Source: Streptomyces musisoli (GTDB lineage: Bacteria > Actinomycetota > Actinomycetes > Streptomycetales > Streptomycetaceae). From it: a stretch of 64,000 nt of DNA. Below the pieces are notes generated by a model, which was given only the letters and a program-made list of their open reading frames with translations, ran no database searches and was not told the origin of the DNA. Positions 26,701-34,511 of the stretch are shown here, piece after piece. The position numbers and the translations under genes were made by a program. The stretch covers positions 108,997 through 172,996 of the forward strand of contig NZ_JAERRH010000016.1 in the NCBI RefSeq assembly GCF_016741855.1, given 5' to 3'. Position 1 is the stretch's first letter; the number at the start of each line of letters is the position of its first letter.

Positions 26701-28020
26701 ATGGCGGATGCGACGGACCTGCTCGACGCGGGCGAGCGGCTCGGACCCGATGAGCTGCGGGCGCTCCAGCTGGAGCGGCTGCGCGCCTCGCTGCGGCACG
26801 CGTACGAGCACGTGCCGTTCTACCGGGAGTCCTTCGACAAGGCCGGCGTCCGCCCCGAGGACTGCCGTTCGCTCGCCGACCTGGCCCGCTTCCCCTTCAC
26901 GACCAAGGCCGACCTGCGGGCGAACTACCCGTACGGCATGTTCGCCGTGCCCCGGGAGAGGATCCGCCGGCTGCACGCCTCCAGCGGCACCACGGGCCGC
27001 CCCACGGTGGTCGGCTACACGGACAACGACCTCGCCATGTGGTCCGACATGGTGGCGCGCTCCATCCGGGCGGCCGGCGGCCGGCCGGGCGACGTCGTGC
27101 ATGTGGCCTACGGCTACGGGCTGTTCACCGGCGGCCTGGGCGCCCACTACGGTGCAGAGCGGCTGGGCTGTACGGTCATCCCGGCGTCCGGCGGCATGAC
27201 CGCCCGGCAGGTGCAGCTGATCCAGGACCTGGAACCGTCCGTCATCATGATGACGCCCTCCTACATGCTCACGCTGCTGGACGAGTTCGAGCGGCAGGGT
27301 GTGGACCCGCGGGCCACCTCGCTGCGGGTCGGCGTCTTCGGGGCCGAGCCCTGGACCGAGCAGATGCGGCAGGAGATCGAGGAACGGTTCGCGATCGACG
27401 CCGTCGACATCTACGGGCTGTCCGAGGTGATCGGTCCCGGCGTCGCCCAGGAGTGCGCGGAGACCAAGGACGGCCTCCACGTGTGGGAGGACCACTTCTA
27501 CCCGGAGATCGTGGATCCGGTCACCGGCGAGGTGCTGCCGGAGGGTGAGCGGGGCGAGCTGGTGTTCACCTCGCTGACCAAGGAGGCCATGCCGGTCGTC
27601 CGGTACCGGACGCGGGACCTCACCCGGCTGCTGCCCGGCACGGCCCGGGCGTTCCGGCGGATGGAGAAGATCACCGGGCGCAGCGACGACATGGTGATCC
27701 TGCGCGGGGTCAACCTCTTCCCGACCCAGATCGAGGAGATCGTGCTGCGCACGCCCGGCGTGGCACCGCACTTCCAGCTGCGTCTCACCAGGGAGGGCCG
27801 CCTCGACACCCTGACCGTCCGGGCCGAGGCCCGTCCGGACGCCCCTTCGGAGGTCCGGGAGGCGGCGGCCCGGGCCATCGTCGCCGCGGTCAAGGACGGC
27901 ATCGGGGTGTCGGTCGGCGTGGAGATCGTGGAGCCGGAGTCGCTGGAGCGGTCGGTGGGCAAGATCCGCCGGATCGTCGACCTGCGCCCCCGAGACGCGG
28001 GCGGCCCCGGCGAATGCTGA
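26701..28020 (+). CDS. paaK: Phenylacetate-CoA ligase
   Basis: 439 residues. ATG 26701 is preferred over ATG 26656 because it has a GAGGGAG site and because the upstream ATG lies inside the operator palindrome. Family marks: YEHVPFYRESFDKAG, LHASSGTTGRPTVVGYT (ATP loop), AYGYGLFTGGLGAHYGAERLG, VDIYGLSEVIGPGVAQEC, LVFTSLTKEAMPVVRYRT, GRSDDMVILRGVNLFP and a C-terminal VGKIRRIVDL. It activates phenylacetate to phenylacetyl-CoA, the entry step of the paa pathway. No paaABCDE genes adjoin. The 3' end runs into a tandem repeat. Confidence 0.92.
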   Translation: MADATDLLDAGERLGPDELRALQLERLRASLRHAYEHVPFYRESFDKAGVRPEDCRSLADLARFPFTTKADLRANYPYGMFAVPRERIRRLHASSGTTGRPTVVGYTDNDLAMWSDMVARSIRAAGGRPGDVVHVAYGYGLFTGGLGAHYGAERLGCTVIPASGGMTARQVQLIQDLEPSVIMMTPSYMLTLLDEFERQGVDPRATSLRVGVFGAEPWTEQMRQEIEERFAIDAVDIYGLSEVIGPGVAQECAETKDGLHVWEDHFYPEIVDPVTGEVLPEGERGELVFTSLTKEAMPVVRYRTRDLTRLLPGTARAFRRMEKITGRSDDMVILRGVNLFPTQIEEIVLRTPGVAPHFQLRLTREGRLDTLTVRAEARPDAPSEVREAAARAIVAAVKDGIGVSVGVEIVEPESLERSVGKIRRIVDLRPRDAGGPGEC

Positions 28021-28103
28021 CCCACGCGGGCGCCCCCGGCGGATGCTGACCCACGCGGGCGCCCCCGGCGGATGCGGACCGACGCGGGGCGGCCCCGGCG
28101 GAT
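28016..28103. repeat. 29-bp tandem repeat starting in the 3' end of paaK
   Basis: Units gctgacccacgcgggcgccc(ccggcggat) occur at 28016-28044 and 28045-28073, and a 30-bp variant at 28074-28103, with partial copies on both sides. The first unit contains the paaK stop codon, and a diverged copy lies inside the last codons. Confidence 0.88.
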
Positions 28104-28136
28104 GCGGACCGGCGCGCCGCCGCCGTCGAGGGCCGG

Positions 28137-29645
28137 CTAGTCGCTGAAGCGGTCGCGCAGTTCGCGCTTGAGGATCTTGCCGCTGGCGTTGCGCGGCAAC
28201 TCGGTCACGAACACGACCCGCTTGGGCGCCTTGAACGGCGCGATCCGCTCCTTCACATGGGCGATCAGCTCGTCCTCCAGCCCCTCCTGCGACACCTCGC
28301 CGCGCGGGACGACGACCGCCGTGACGGCCTCGATCCACCGCTCGTCGGGCAGCCCGATCACGGCGGCCTCGGCGACCGCCTCGTGGGTGTACAGGGCGTC
28401 CTCGACCTGGCGGGAGGCCACCAGTACGCCCCCGGAGTTGATGACGTCCTTCACCCGGTCCACGATCGTGAAGTAGCCCTCCGCGTCCCGCACCGCGAGG
28501 TCCCCGGAGCGGAACCAGCCGTCGCGGAAGGCCGCGGCGGTCTCCTCGGGCCGGTCCCAGTAGCCCTCGCACAACTGCGGTGAGCGGTAGACGATCTCGC
28601 CGGGCGTGCCGGCGGGGACGTCCTTGCCGTCCTCGTCGACCACCCGTGCGTCGACGAACAGGACGGGACGGCCGCAGGAGTCCATCCGGCCCTGGTGCTC
28701 GTCGGGAGCCAGGACCGTGGCCAGCGGACCGATCTCGCTCTGCCCGAAGCAGTTGTAGAAGCCGAGCCGCGGCAGCCGTTCGCGCAGCCGCTCCAGGACC
28801 GGCACCGGCATGATCGAGGCGCCGTAGTAGGCCTTGCGCAGGCCGGACAGGTCCCGGGTCGTGAAGTCCGGGCGGCCCGCCAGTGCGATCCACACCGTCG
28901 GCGGGGCGAACAGGCTGTCCACGCGCCCCGCTTCGATCAGGTCGAGGAGCCGGTCCCCGTCGGGCCCGTCGAGGATCAGGTTGGTGGCGCCGACCGCCAG
29001 GTAGGGCAGCAGGAACACGTGCATCTGCGCGGAGTGGTACAGCGGCAGGGAGTGCGCCGGCCGGTCGCCGGCGCTGAGGTCGAGGGCCGTGATGGCGCTC
29101 AGGTACTCGTGGACCAGGGAGCGGTGCGTCATCATGGCGCCCTTGGGGAGGGCGGTGGTCCCCGAGGTGTAGAGCAGCTGCACCAGGTCCTCGGTGCGCG
29201 GCTCGGGGCCGTCGTACACGGGCGCCGACGCCAGCCGTGCCGGCAGGGAGTCCTCGGCGTCGCGCAGGGGCAGGGTGCGGACGCCGTCGGGGAGCCGGCC
29301 CGCGAGGCCGGGGTCGGCGAGGACCAGGGAACTGCCGGACTGGTCGAGGATGTAGGCGAGGTCGTCGCCGGTCAGGTTCTGGTTGACCGGCACGTGCACG
29401 AGGCCGGCGCGGGCGCAGGCCAGGAAGCCGATCAGGTACGCGTCCGAGTTGTGGCCGTAGGAGGCGACCCGGTCGCCGGCGGTGAGGCCCTCGCCGAGCA
29501 GGACGCTCGCCGCGCGGGAGACGGCCTCGTCGAGTTCCTCGTACGTCCACGTGCGGTCGCCGTACTCGATCGCGACCCTCGCCGGGGTGCGCCGGGCGCT
29601 GCGCCGCAGCACCCCGTCGACCGTGCTGCCCTGTCCCTGCGTCAT
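28137..29645 (-). CDS. AMP-forming acyl-CoA synthetase (FadD family)
   Basis: 502 residues from ATG 29645. Adenylate-forming motifs: LLYTSGTTALPKGAMMTHRS (ATP loop; TALPKG instead of TGxPKG), FYNCFGQSEIGP, FRSGDLAVRDAEGYFTIVDRVKDVINSGG-type A7/A8 region and catalytic Lys in PRNASGKILKREL. The N-terminal domain binds a hydrophobic acid (GLVHVPVNQNLTGDDLAYIL). It is probably a medium- or long-chain or cyclic carboxylic acid ligase feeding CoA catabolism. It is the third gene of a same-strand set with the next ligase and a flavin oxidoreductase, but a 176-bp gap precedes it and a GACCCA-N6-TGGGTC palindrome abuts its start. Confidence 0.87.
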   Translation of the reverse strand: MTQGQGSTVDGVLRRSARRTPARVAIEYGDRTWTYEELDEAVSRAASVLLGEGLTAGDRVASYGHNSDAYLIGFLACARAGLVHVPVNQNLTGDDLAYILDQSGSSLVLADPGLAGRLPDGVRTLPLRDAEDSLPARLASAPVYDGPEPRTEDLVQLLYTSGTTALPKGAMMTHRSLVHEYLSAITALDLSAGDRPAHSLPLYHSAQMHVFLLPYLAVGATNLILDGPDGDRLLDLIEAGRVDSLFAPPTVWIALAGRPDFTTRDLSGLRKAYYGASIMPVPVLERLRERLPRLGFYNCFGQSEIGPLATVLAPDEHQGRMDSCGRPVLFVDARVVDEDGKDVPAGTPGEIVYRSPQLCEGYWDRPEETAAAFRDGWFRSGDLAVRDAEGYFTIVDRVKDVINSGGVLVASRQVEDALYTHEAVAEAAVIGLPDERWIEAVTAVVVPRGEVSQEGLEDELIAHVKERIAPFKAPKRVVFVTELPRNASGKILKRELRDRFSD

Positions 29646-29663
29646 GACCCATGATCCTGGGTC
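29646..29663. promoter_or_regulatory. Inverted repeat GACCCA-TGATCC-TGGGTC at an acyl-CoA ligase start
   Basis: A perfect 6-6-6 inverted repeat directly upstream of the minus-strand ATG. It covers the position of the ribosome site, so it could act as an operator or as an RNA hairpin limiting translation. Confidence 0.4.
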
Positions 29664-29821
29664 CGCAGGCGGGACAGGTCAAGCACCCAAAAGCCCGGAC
29701 GCGCACGGGCCGGCCACCGAACCACCGGCTTCGCAGATGCCGTTGAGCCGTGCCGGGCCCCCGCGCACGGGCGAGCGTCCCCCGCGTGGTCGGCCGGGCC
29801 GTGCGTCCGTGAGGCGGGCCG

Positions 29822-31372
29822 TCACACCGGGCGCGTACGGCCCTGCCAGTACGGGTCGCGCAACCGGCGCTTGTACAGCTTGCCGTTGGGATCGCGGGGC
29901 ATCTCCGCGATGAAGTCGACGGTCCTCGGCCGCTTGTACCCGGCGAGCCGCGCGGCGCAGTGGTCCAGGATCGCGGCGGCCAGCTCCGGCCCCGGCTCGT
30001 GACCGGGGGCCGGTTCGACCACGGCCTTGACCTCCTCGCCCCAGTCGTCGTGCGGGATGCCGAAGACGGCGGCGTCGGCGACGGCGGGATGGGCGAGCAG
30101 CGCGGACTCGATCTCGGCCGGATAGATGTTGACCCCACCGGAGATGATCATGTCGATCTTGCGGTCGCGGAGGAAGAGGTAGCCGTCCTCGTCCAGGTAG
30201 CCGAGGTCGCCGACGGTGAAGAAGTCGCCGATCCGGTTCTTCCTCGTCTTCGTCTCGTCCTTGTGGTACGAGAAGCCGCCGGTGTTCATCTTCAGGTAGA
30301 CCGTGCCCAGTTCACCGGGCGGCAGCCGGTTGCCGTCGTCGTCGAAGACCGCGAGTTCGCTGATGGGCCAGGCCTTGCCGACGGTGCCGGGTTTCTTCAG
30401 CCAGTCCTCGGCGGTGGCGAAGGCCCCGCCGCCCTCGCTGGCGGCGTAGTACTCCTCCACGCAGTGGCCCCACCAGTCGATCATGGCCCGTTTGACGTGG
30501 TCGGGGCAGGGCGCGGCGCCGTGGACCGCGTGCCGCATGGACGAGACGTCGTACCGCCCGCGCGCCTCCTCCGGCAGGGCGAGCAGCCGGTGGAACTGGG
30601 TCGGGACCATATGGGTGTGCGTGCACCGGTGGGCGTCGACGAGGCGGAGCATCTCCTCGGGTGTCCATTTGTCCATCAGCACCAGACGGTGGCCGATGTG
30701 CAGCGAGGCGCCGGCGAACTGGAGCACGGCGGTGTGGTAGAGGGGCGAGCAGACGAGGTGCACGTTGTCGTCGTGCGGCTTGATGCCGAAGATGCCGAGG
30801 AAGCCGCCGAGGTACGCCTCCTCGGGGCGTCTGCCGGGCAGTGGGCGGCGGATGCCGCGCGGGCGGCCGGTCGTGCCCGAGGTGTAGTTCATGACCCAGC
30901 CGAGTTCGCGATCCCCGGGCGCCGACGCGGGCTGTCCGTCGAGGAGTTCGGCGTAAGGCCGGAAGCCCTCGACCTTGCCGACGGCGTACCGGTGGCCCGC
31001 CGGGAGCCCGGCCTCGTCGGCCGCCTGGCGGGCCGGCCCGGCGAATCTCTCGTGGGCGACGAGCACCTTGGCGCCGCAGTCGGCGACGATCCAGGCGATC
31101 TCCGGTCCCACGAAGTGGTGGTTGACCGGCACGAGGTAGAGACCGGCCTGGCTGGCGGCCAGGTACGCGGTGACGAACTCGGGCCCGTTGGGCAGGACGA
31201 CCGCGAAGGCGTCCCCGCGCTCGAGGCCGGCCGCGCGCAGGCCGTGGACGAGGCGGTTGGCCGCGGCGTGCAGCCGTCCGGCCGTCCACTCCTCGCCGTC
31301 CGGTGCGATCAGGACGGTGCGGTCGGGGTCCTGGGCCGCCTGGGCCCAGAAGCCGACGGGGGGTGTGCTCAC
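29822..31372 (-). CDS. AMP-forming acyl-CoA synthetase
   Basis: 516 residues from GTG 31372, with AAGGAG ahead and a GTGA overlap with the upstream flavoprotein gene. Motifs: NYTSGTTGRPRGIRRPLPG (ATP loop), YYAASEGGGAFA, FTVGDLGYLDEDGYLFLRDRK, MIISGGVNIYPAEIE (A8) and catalytic Lys in MPRDPNGKLYKRRL. FLGIFGIKPHDDNVHLVCSPLYHTAV is typical of actinobacterial ligases associated with steroid or cyclic-acid catabolism. Translational coupling implies it acts in the same pathway as the flavin enzyme. The substrate is unproven. Confidence 0.87.
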   Translation of the reverse strand: MSTPPVGFWAQAAQDPDRTVLIAPDGEEWTAGRLHAAANRLVHGLRAAGLERGDAFAVVLPNGPEFVTAYLAASQAGLYLVPVNHHFVGPEIAWIVADCGAKVLVAHERFAGPARQAADEAGLPAGHRYAVGKVEGFRPYAELLDGQPASAPGDRELGWVMNYTSGTTGRPRGIRRPLPGRRPEEAYLGGFLGIFGIKPHDDNVHLVCSPLYHTAVLQFAGASLHIGHRLVLMDKWTPEEMLRLVDAHRCTHTHMVPTQFHRLLALPEEARGRYDVSSMRHAVHGAAPCPDHVKRAMIDWWGHCVEEYYAASEGGGAFATAEDWLKKPGTVGKAWPISELAVFDDDGNRLPPGELGTVYLKMNTGGFSYHKDETKTRKNRIGDFFTVGDLGYLDEDGYLFLRDRKIDMIISGGVNIYPAEIESALLAHPAVADAAVFGIPHDDWGEEVKAVVEPAPGHEPGPELAAAILDHCAARLAGYKRPRTVDFIAEMPRDPNGKLYKRRLRDPYWQGRTRPV

Positions 31373-32478
31373 TGGCCGCTCCTTCCGGCGATGCGGTTGA
31401 TGCGGTCCACGGCCTGCTCGAAGCCGCGGGTGAGGTCGTCGAAGACGGCCTGGACGCTGCGCTCGCGGGTCATCCGGCCGACGATCTGGCCCACGGGGGT
31501 GCCGAGCAGTGGCTCGACCTCGTGCTTCTGGATGCGGGAGACCGCCTCGGCCACCAGCAGGCCCTGCAACGGCATGGGCAGGGTGCCGGGACCGGCCGGA
31601 TCGTCCCAGGCATCGGTCCACTCGGTGCGGAGCTGGCGCGCGGGTTTCCCGGTCAGGGCCCGGGAGCGCACGGTGTCCCCGGACCCGGCGGCGAGCAGCT
31701 TGCGGGTCAGGGCGGCCGAATGGAGGTCGGCTTCCGTGGTGGTCAGCCACACGGAGCCCAGCCACACACCTTGGGCACCGAGGCTGAGCGCGGCCGCCAC
31801 CTGCGGCCCGCTGCCGATGCCCCCGGCGGCCAGGACCGGCAGCGGGTCGACGGCTTCCACGACCTCCGGGGTGAGCACCATGGTGGCGATCTCCCCGGTG
31901 TGTCCGCCGGCCTCGTAGCCCTGGGCCACGACGATGTCGATGCCCGCCTCCCGGTGCTTGCGGGCGTGCCGGGCGCTGCCGGCGAGCGCGGCGACCAGGA
32001 CGTCCCGCTCGTGGGCGCGCCGGACGATGTCGGCGGGCGGCGAGCCCAGGGCGTTGGCCAGCAGCCGGATCGGGTAGTCGAAGGCGACGTCGAGCTGGGT
32101 ACGGGCGACCTGCTCCATCCAGCCGGTGATGCGCCAGCCGGACGCCTCGCCCTCGGCCAGTCCCGGCACGCCGTACCGGGCGAGGGTGTCCTCGACGAAC
32201 TGCCGGTGCGCCGGCGGGATCATCGCCTCGACGTCGGCCTCGGTGACGCCTTCCACCTTCCTGGCCGGCATGACGACGTCCAGGCCGTAGGGCCGGCCCC
32301 CGGCGTGCGCGTCGAGCCAGTCGAGGTCGCGTTTGAGGTCGCCGGGGGCGGTGTAGCGGACCGCGCCGAGCACGCCGAAGCCGCCGGCCCGGCTGATGGC
32401 CGCGGCGACGGCGGGGAACGGCGTGAAGCCGAAGACGGCATGCTCGATGCCCAGTTTCCTGCTCAGCTCCGTCTGCAT
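31369..32478 (-). CDS. Nitronate monooxygenase-family FMN oxidoreductase
   Basis: 369 residues from ATG 32478. The TIM-barrel FMN enzyme family is shown by ISRAGGFGVLGAVRY, DIVVAQGYEAGGHTGEIATM (phosphate/FMN loop and His), VLAAGGIGSGPQVAAALSLGAQGVWLGS and TGKPARQL. Annotated nitronate monooxygenases of this type include 2-nitropropane dioxygenases and the steroid C/D-ring enzyme IpdC. With two coupled acyl-CoA ligases downstream, a reductive or oxidative step on a CoA-linked ring intermediate is more plausible than nitronate detoxification. It is preceded by the same TCTGAY-N5-GTCAGA operator as the EchA19/FadD19-like genes. Confidence 0.85.
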   Translation of the reverse strand: MQTELSRKLGIEHAVFGFTPFPAVAAAISRAGGFGVLGAVRYTAPGDLKRDLDWLDAHAGGRPYGLDVVMPARKVEGVTEADVEAMIPPAHRQFVEDTLARYGVPGLAEGEASGWRITGWMEQVARTQLDVAFDYPIRLLANALGSPPADIVRRAHERDVLVAALAGSARHARKHREAGIDIVVAQGYEAGGHTGEIATMVLTPEVVEAVDPLPVLAAGGIGSGPQVAAALSLGAQGVWLGSVWLTTTEADLHSAALTRKLLAAGSGDTVRSRALTGKPARQLRTEWTDAWDDPAGPGTLPMPLQGLLVAEAVSRIQKHEVEPLLGTPVGQIVGRMTRERSVQAVFDDLTRGFEQAVDRINRIAGRSGQ

Positions 32479-32520
32479 GGGCGCAGGATGCCGCAGCCGG
32501 CCGGACGACGGAAGACCTTT

Positions 32521-32537
32521 TCTGATGCTCCGTCAGA
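32521..32537. promoter_or_regulatory. Inverted-repeat operator TCTGAT-GCTCC-GTCAGA
   Basis: A 6-5-6 repeat with one arm mismatch, 43 bp upstream of the flavoprotein ATG. It is flanked by TTT and TT, matching the site at 23834-23850 in arms, spacing and flanks but not in the central 5 bp. This argues for one shared regulator. Confidence 0.72.
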
Positions 32538-32561
32538 TTGCTGCCACCGGTACGCGCCCCG

Positions 32562-32624
32562 TTGACACACCCCCCGCCTGACAGGAAAGTTTCACCGGCA
32601 GGGAAAGGCCCGAAAGATACTTTC
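32562..32624 (+). promoter_or_regulatory. Promoter region of the serine hydrolase with GAAAG/CTTTC repeats
   Basis: A TTGACA hexamer at 32562-32567 is followed by GAAAGTTTC (32585-32593) and GAAAG-ATA-CTTTC (32612-32624), both inverted repeats of the same half-site. They lie just ahead of the ATG at 32641. Paired GAAA/TTTC sites are seen before some wall-recycling genes under RpiR-type regulators. That link is inference. Confidence 0.45.
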
Positions 32625-32640
32625 AGGCGGGAGGCCGCGC

Positions 32641-34428
32641 ATGACGGACGACCTGGCAGGCAGACGACCGGGCGGACTGACCCGCCGCCGGCTCGTGGTG
32701 GGCTCCCTGGCCTCGGGCGGCGCCCTGGCCCTCGGCGCGCTCCCGGCGGGCCCCGCGACGGCCGCGCCCCCCTCCGGCCGCCGCACCACCCTGCGCCACG
32801 GCTCGCCCGAGCACGCCGGGCTGCTCCCCGCGCAGCTGCGCCGACTCGTCACCGACGCCGCGTCCTTCCTCGCTCCCTCACCACGGCACCCCTGGTACGC
32901 GGGCGCCGTGCTGCTCGCCGGGCGCGGCGGCACCGTGGCGCTGCACGAGCCGATCGGCATGGCGGTGCGCTACGCCGCCTACGACGAGAAGACCGACACC
33001 GGTGTCGAGTTCTCGCCGGGACGACAGCTCCCGATGACCCGGGACACCGTGTGCGACCTGGCCTCCGTCTCCAAGCTGTTCACCTCGGTCCTCGCCGTGC
33101 AGCAGATCGAGCGGGGCACGCTGGACCTCGCCGGGACGGTCGCCTCGTACCTCCCGGATTTCGCCCGCGCGGGCAAACAGGACGTGACGGTCCGCCAGCT
33201 CCTCACCCACACCTCGGGCTTCCGTTCCTGGATTCCGCTGTACACCGCGCCGACCTACGAGCAGAAGCTGGAACTGATCTGGAACGAGGCCCCGCTGCAC
33301 CCGCCCGGCACCGCCTACCTCTACTCGGACCTGAACCTGATCTCCCTTCAGCTCGTCCTGGAGCGGATCACCGGCCGCCCGCTGGACGCGCTGCTGCGCG
33401 ACGGGATCACCCGTCCGCTCGGCCTGGACAGCACCCGCTACAACCCGCCCGCCTCGTGGAAGCCGCGGATCGCGGCCACCGAGGACGCCCGCCGGCCCTG
33501 GTCGGGGCTGGACCGCGGGCTGGTGTGGGGCGAGGTGCACGACGAGAACGCCTACAGCCTGGGCGGTGTCGCCGGCCACGCCGGGGTGTTCTCCTGCGCC
33601 TGGGACCTCGCGGTCCTCGGCCGTACGCTGCTCAACGGCGGCTCCTACGGCCGGGCCAGGATCCTGCGGCCCGAATCGGTGGACCTGATGTTCACCGACT
33701 TCAACACGGCCTTCCCGGGTGACGAGCACGGCCTCGGCTTCGAGCTGTACCAGCACTGGTACATGGGCGCGATGGCCACCCCGCGCACGGCCGGCCACAC
33801 CGGCTTCACCGGCACCTCGCTGGTGCTCGATCCGACGACCGACTCCTTCCTGGTCGTCCTCGGCAACTCCGTGCACCCCGTGCGCACCTGGCGATCCGGC
33901 TCGGCTCCCCGGGTCGCCGCCGGCAACCGTCTCGCCCGCGCGGTACCGGTCCGGCCGGCGCGGGGACGCACGGCCTGGTTCTCGGGCATGGCGAACGCCA
34001 CGACGGCGACGCTCACCCTCCCGGAACTGGACACCTCGCCCGGCACGGCGGGGCTGCGCTGCGCCCTGTGGTGGGACACCGAGCCCCGGTCCGACGTGGT
34101 GGCCCTGGAGTCCTCGACGGACGGCGGCAGCACCTGGTACCCGGTCCCCTTCACCACCACCCGCGACGGCAAGGACCCCGAGGACCACCCGACGGGCACG
34201 GTGACCGGCTGGTCGGGCCGGGTCTGGCACCGGGTGACCGCGGCCGTGCCCGCCGCTCCCCGGCTGGTCCTGCGCTGGCGCTACGGCACCGACCCGCGGT
34301 ACGTCGGCCGGGGCGCGTACGTCGACGCGCTGTGCGTCGAGGCGGGCGGGACGGTGCTGTTCGACGGGGCACGCCCGGCGGACACGGCACGCATCACGGC
34401 GGTGGGCTGGCAGGGCTCGGCCGACTGA
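32641..34428 (+). CDS. Tat-exported serine hydrolase (beta-lactamase/penicillin-binding-like) with C-terminal beta domain
   Basis: 595 residues, ATG 32641 with GGGAGG. A twin-arginine signal (TRRRLVVGSLASGGALALG) leads to the class C beta-lactamase-type fold: DLASVSKLFTSVLAVQQ (SxxK nucleophile), LLTHTSGF, AYLYSDLNLIS (Tyr-x-Asn-like motif) and GHTGFTGTSLVL (third motif, HTG in place of KTG). Residues after about 440 form a separate jelly-roll-like region (WYPVPFTTT, GWSGRVWHRV, GRGAYVDALCVEAGG) of unknown binding role. Members cut esters or D-amino acid peptides in the wall; antibiotic hydrolysis is not implied. A hairpin follows the stop. Confidence 0.85.
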   Translation: MTDDLAGRRPGGLTRRRLVVGSLASGGALALGALPAGPATAAPPSGRRTTLRHGSPEHAGLLPAQLRRLVTDAASFLAPSPRHPWYAGAVLLAGRGGTVALHEPIGMAVRYAAYDEKTDTGVEFSPGRQLPMTRDTVCDLASVSKLFTSVLAVQQIERGTLDLAGTVASYLPDFARAGKQDVTVRQLLTHTSGFRSWIPLYTAPTYEQKLELIWNEAPLHPPGTAYLYSDLNLISLQLVLERITGRPLDALLRDGITRPLGLDSTRYNPPASWKPRIAATEDARRPWSGLDRGLVWGEVHDENAYSLGGVAGHAGVFSCAWDLAVLGRTLLNGGSYGRARILRPESVDLMFTDFNTAFPGDEHGLGFELYQHWYMGAMATPRTAGHTGFTGTSLVLDPTTDSFLVVLGNSVHPVRTWRSGSAPRVAAGNRLARAVPVRPARGRTAWFSGMANATTATLTLPELDTSPGTAGLRCALWWDTEPRSDVVALESSTDGGSTWYPVPFTTTRDGKDPEDHPTGTVTGWSGRVWHRVTAAVPAAPRLVLRWRYGTDPRYVGRGAYVDALCVEAGGTVLFDGARPADTARITAVGWQGSAD

Positions 34429-34438
34429 GCCGACCGGG

Positions 34439-34468
34439 GCGGTGGACCGGCGGGAACCGGCCCACCGC
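34439..34468. terminator. Hairpin terminator between convergent genes
   Basis: gcggtggaccgg and ccggcccaccgc form a 12-bp stem with one mismatch and a 6-base loop. It serves the serine hydrolase gene and possibly the opposing flavoprotein gene. Confidence 0.7.
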
Positions 34469-34511
34469 GGCGACCCGGGGGGCGGGCCGGCCGAGGGGCG
34501 GCAGGTGGTGG

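Noticed and set aside
26527..30138. A 1203-codon open frame on the minus strand spanning paaK and part of the acyl-CoA ligases
   Set aside because: It lies antisense to or out of frame with strongly supported ligase genes, is extremely Arg/Gly/Pro-rich, has no ribosome site, and its openness is explained by high third-position GC.
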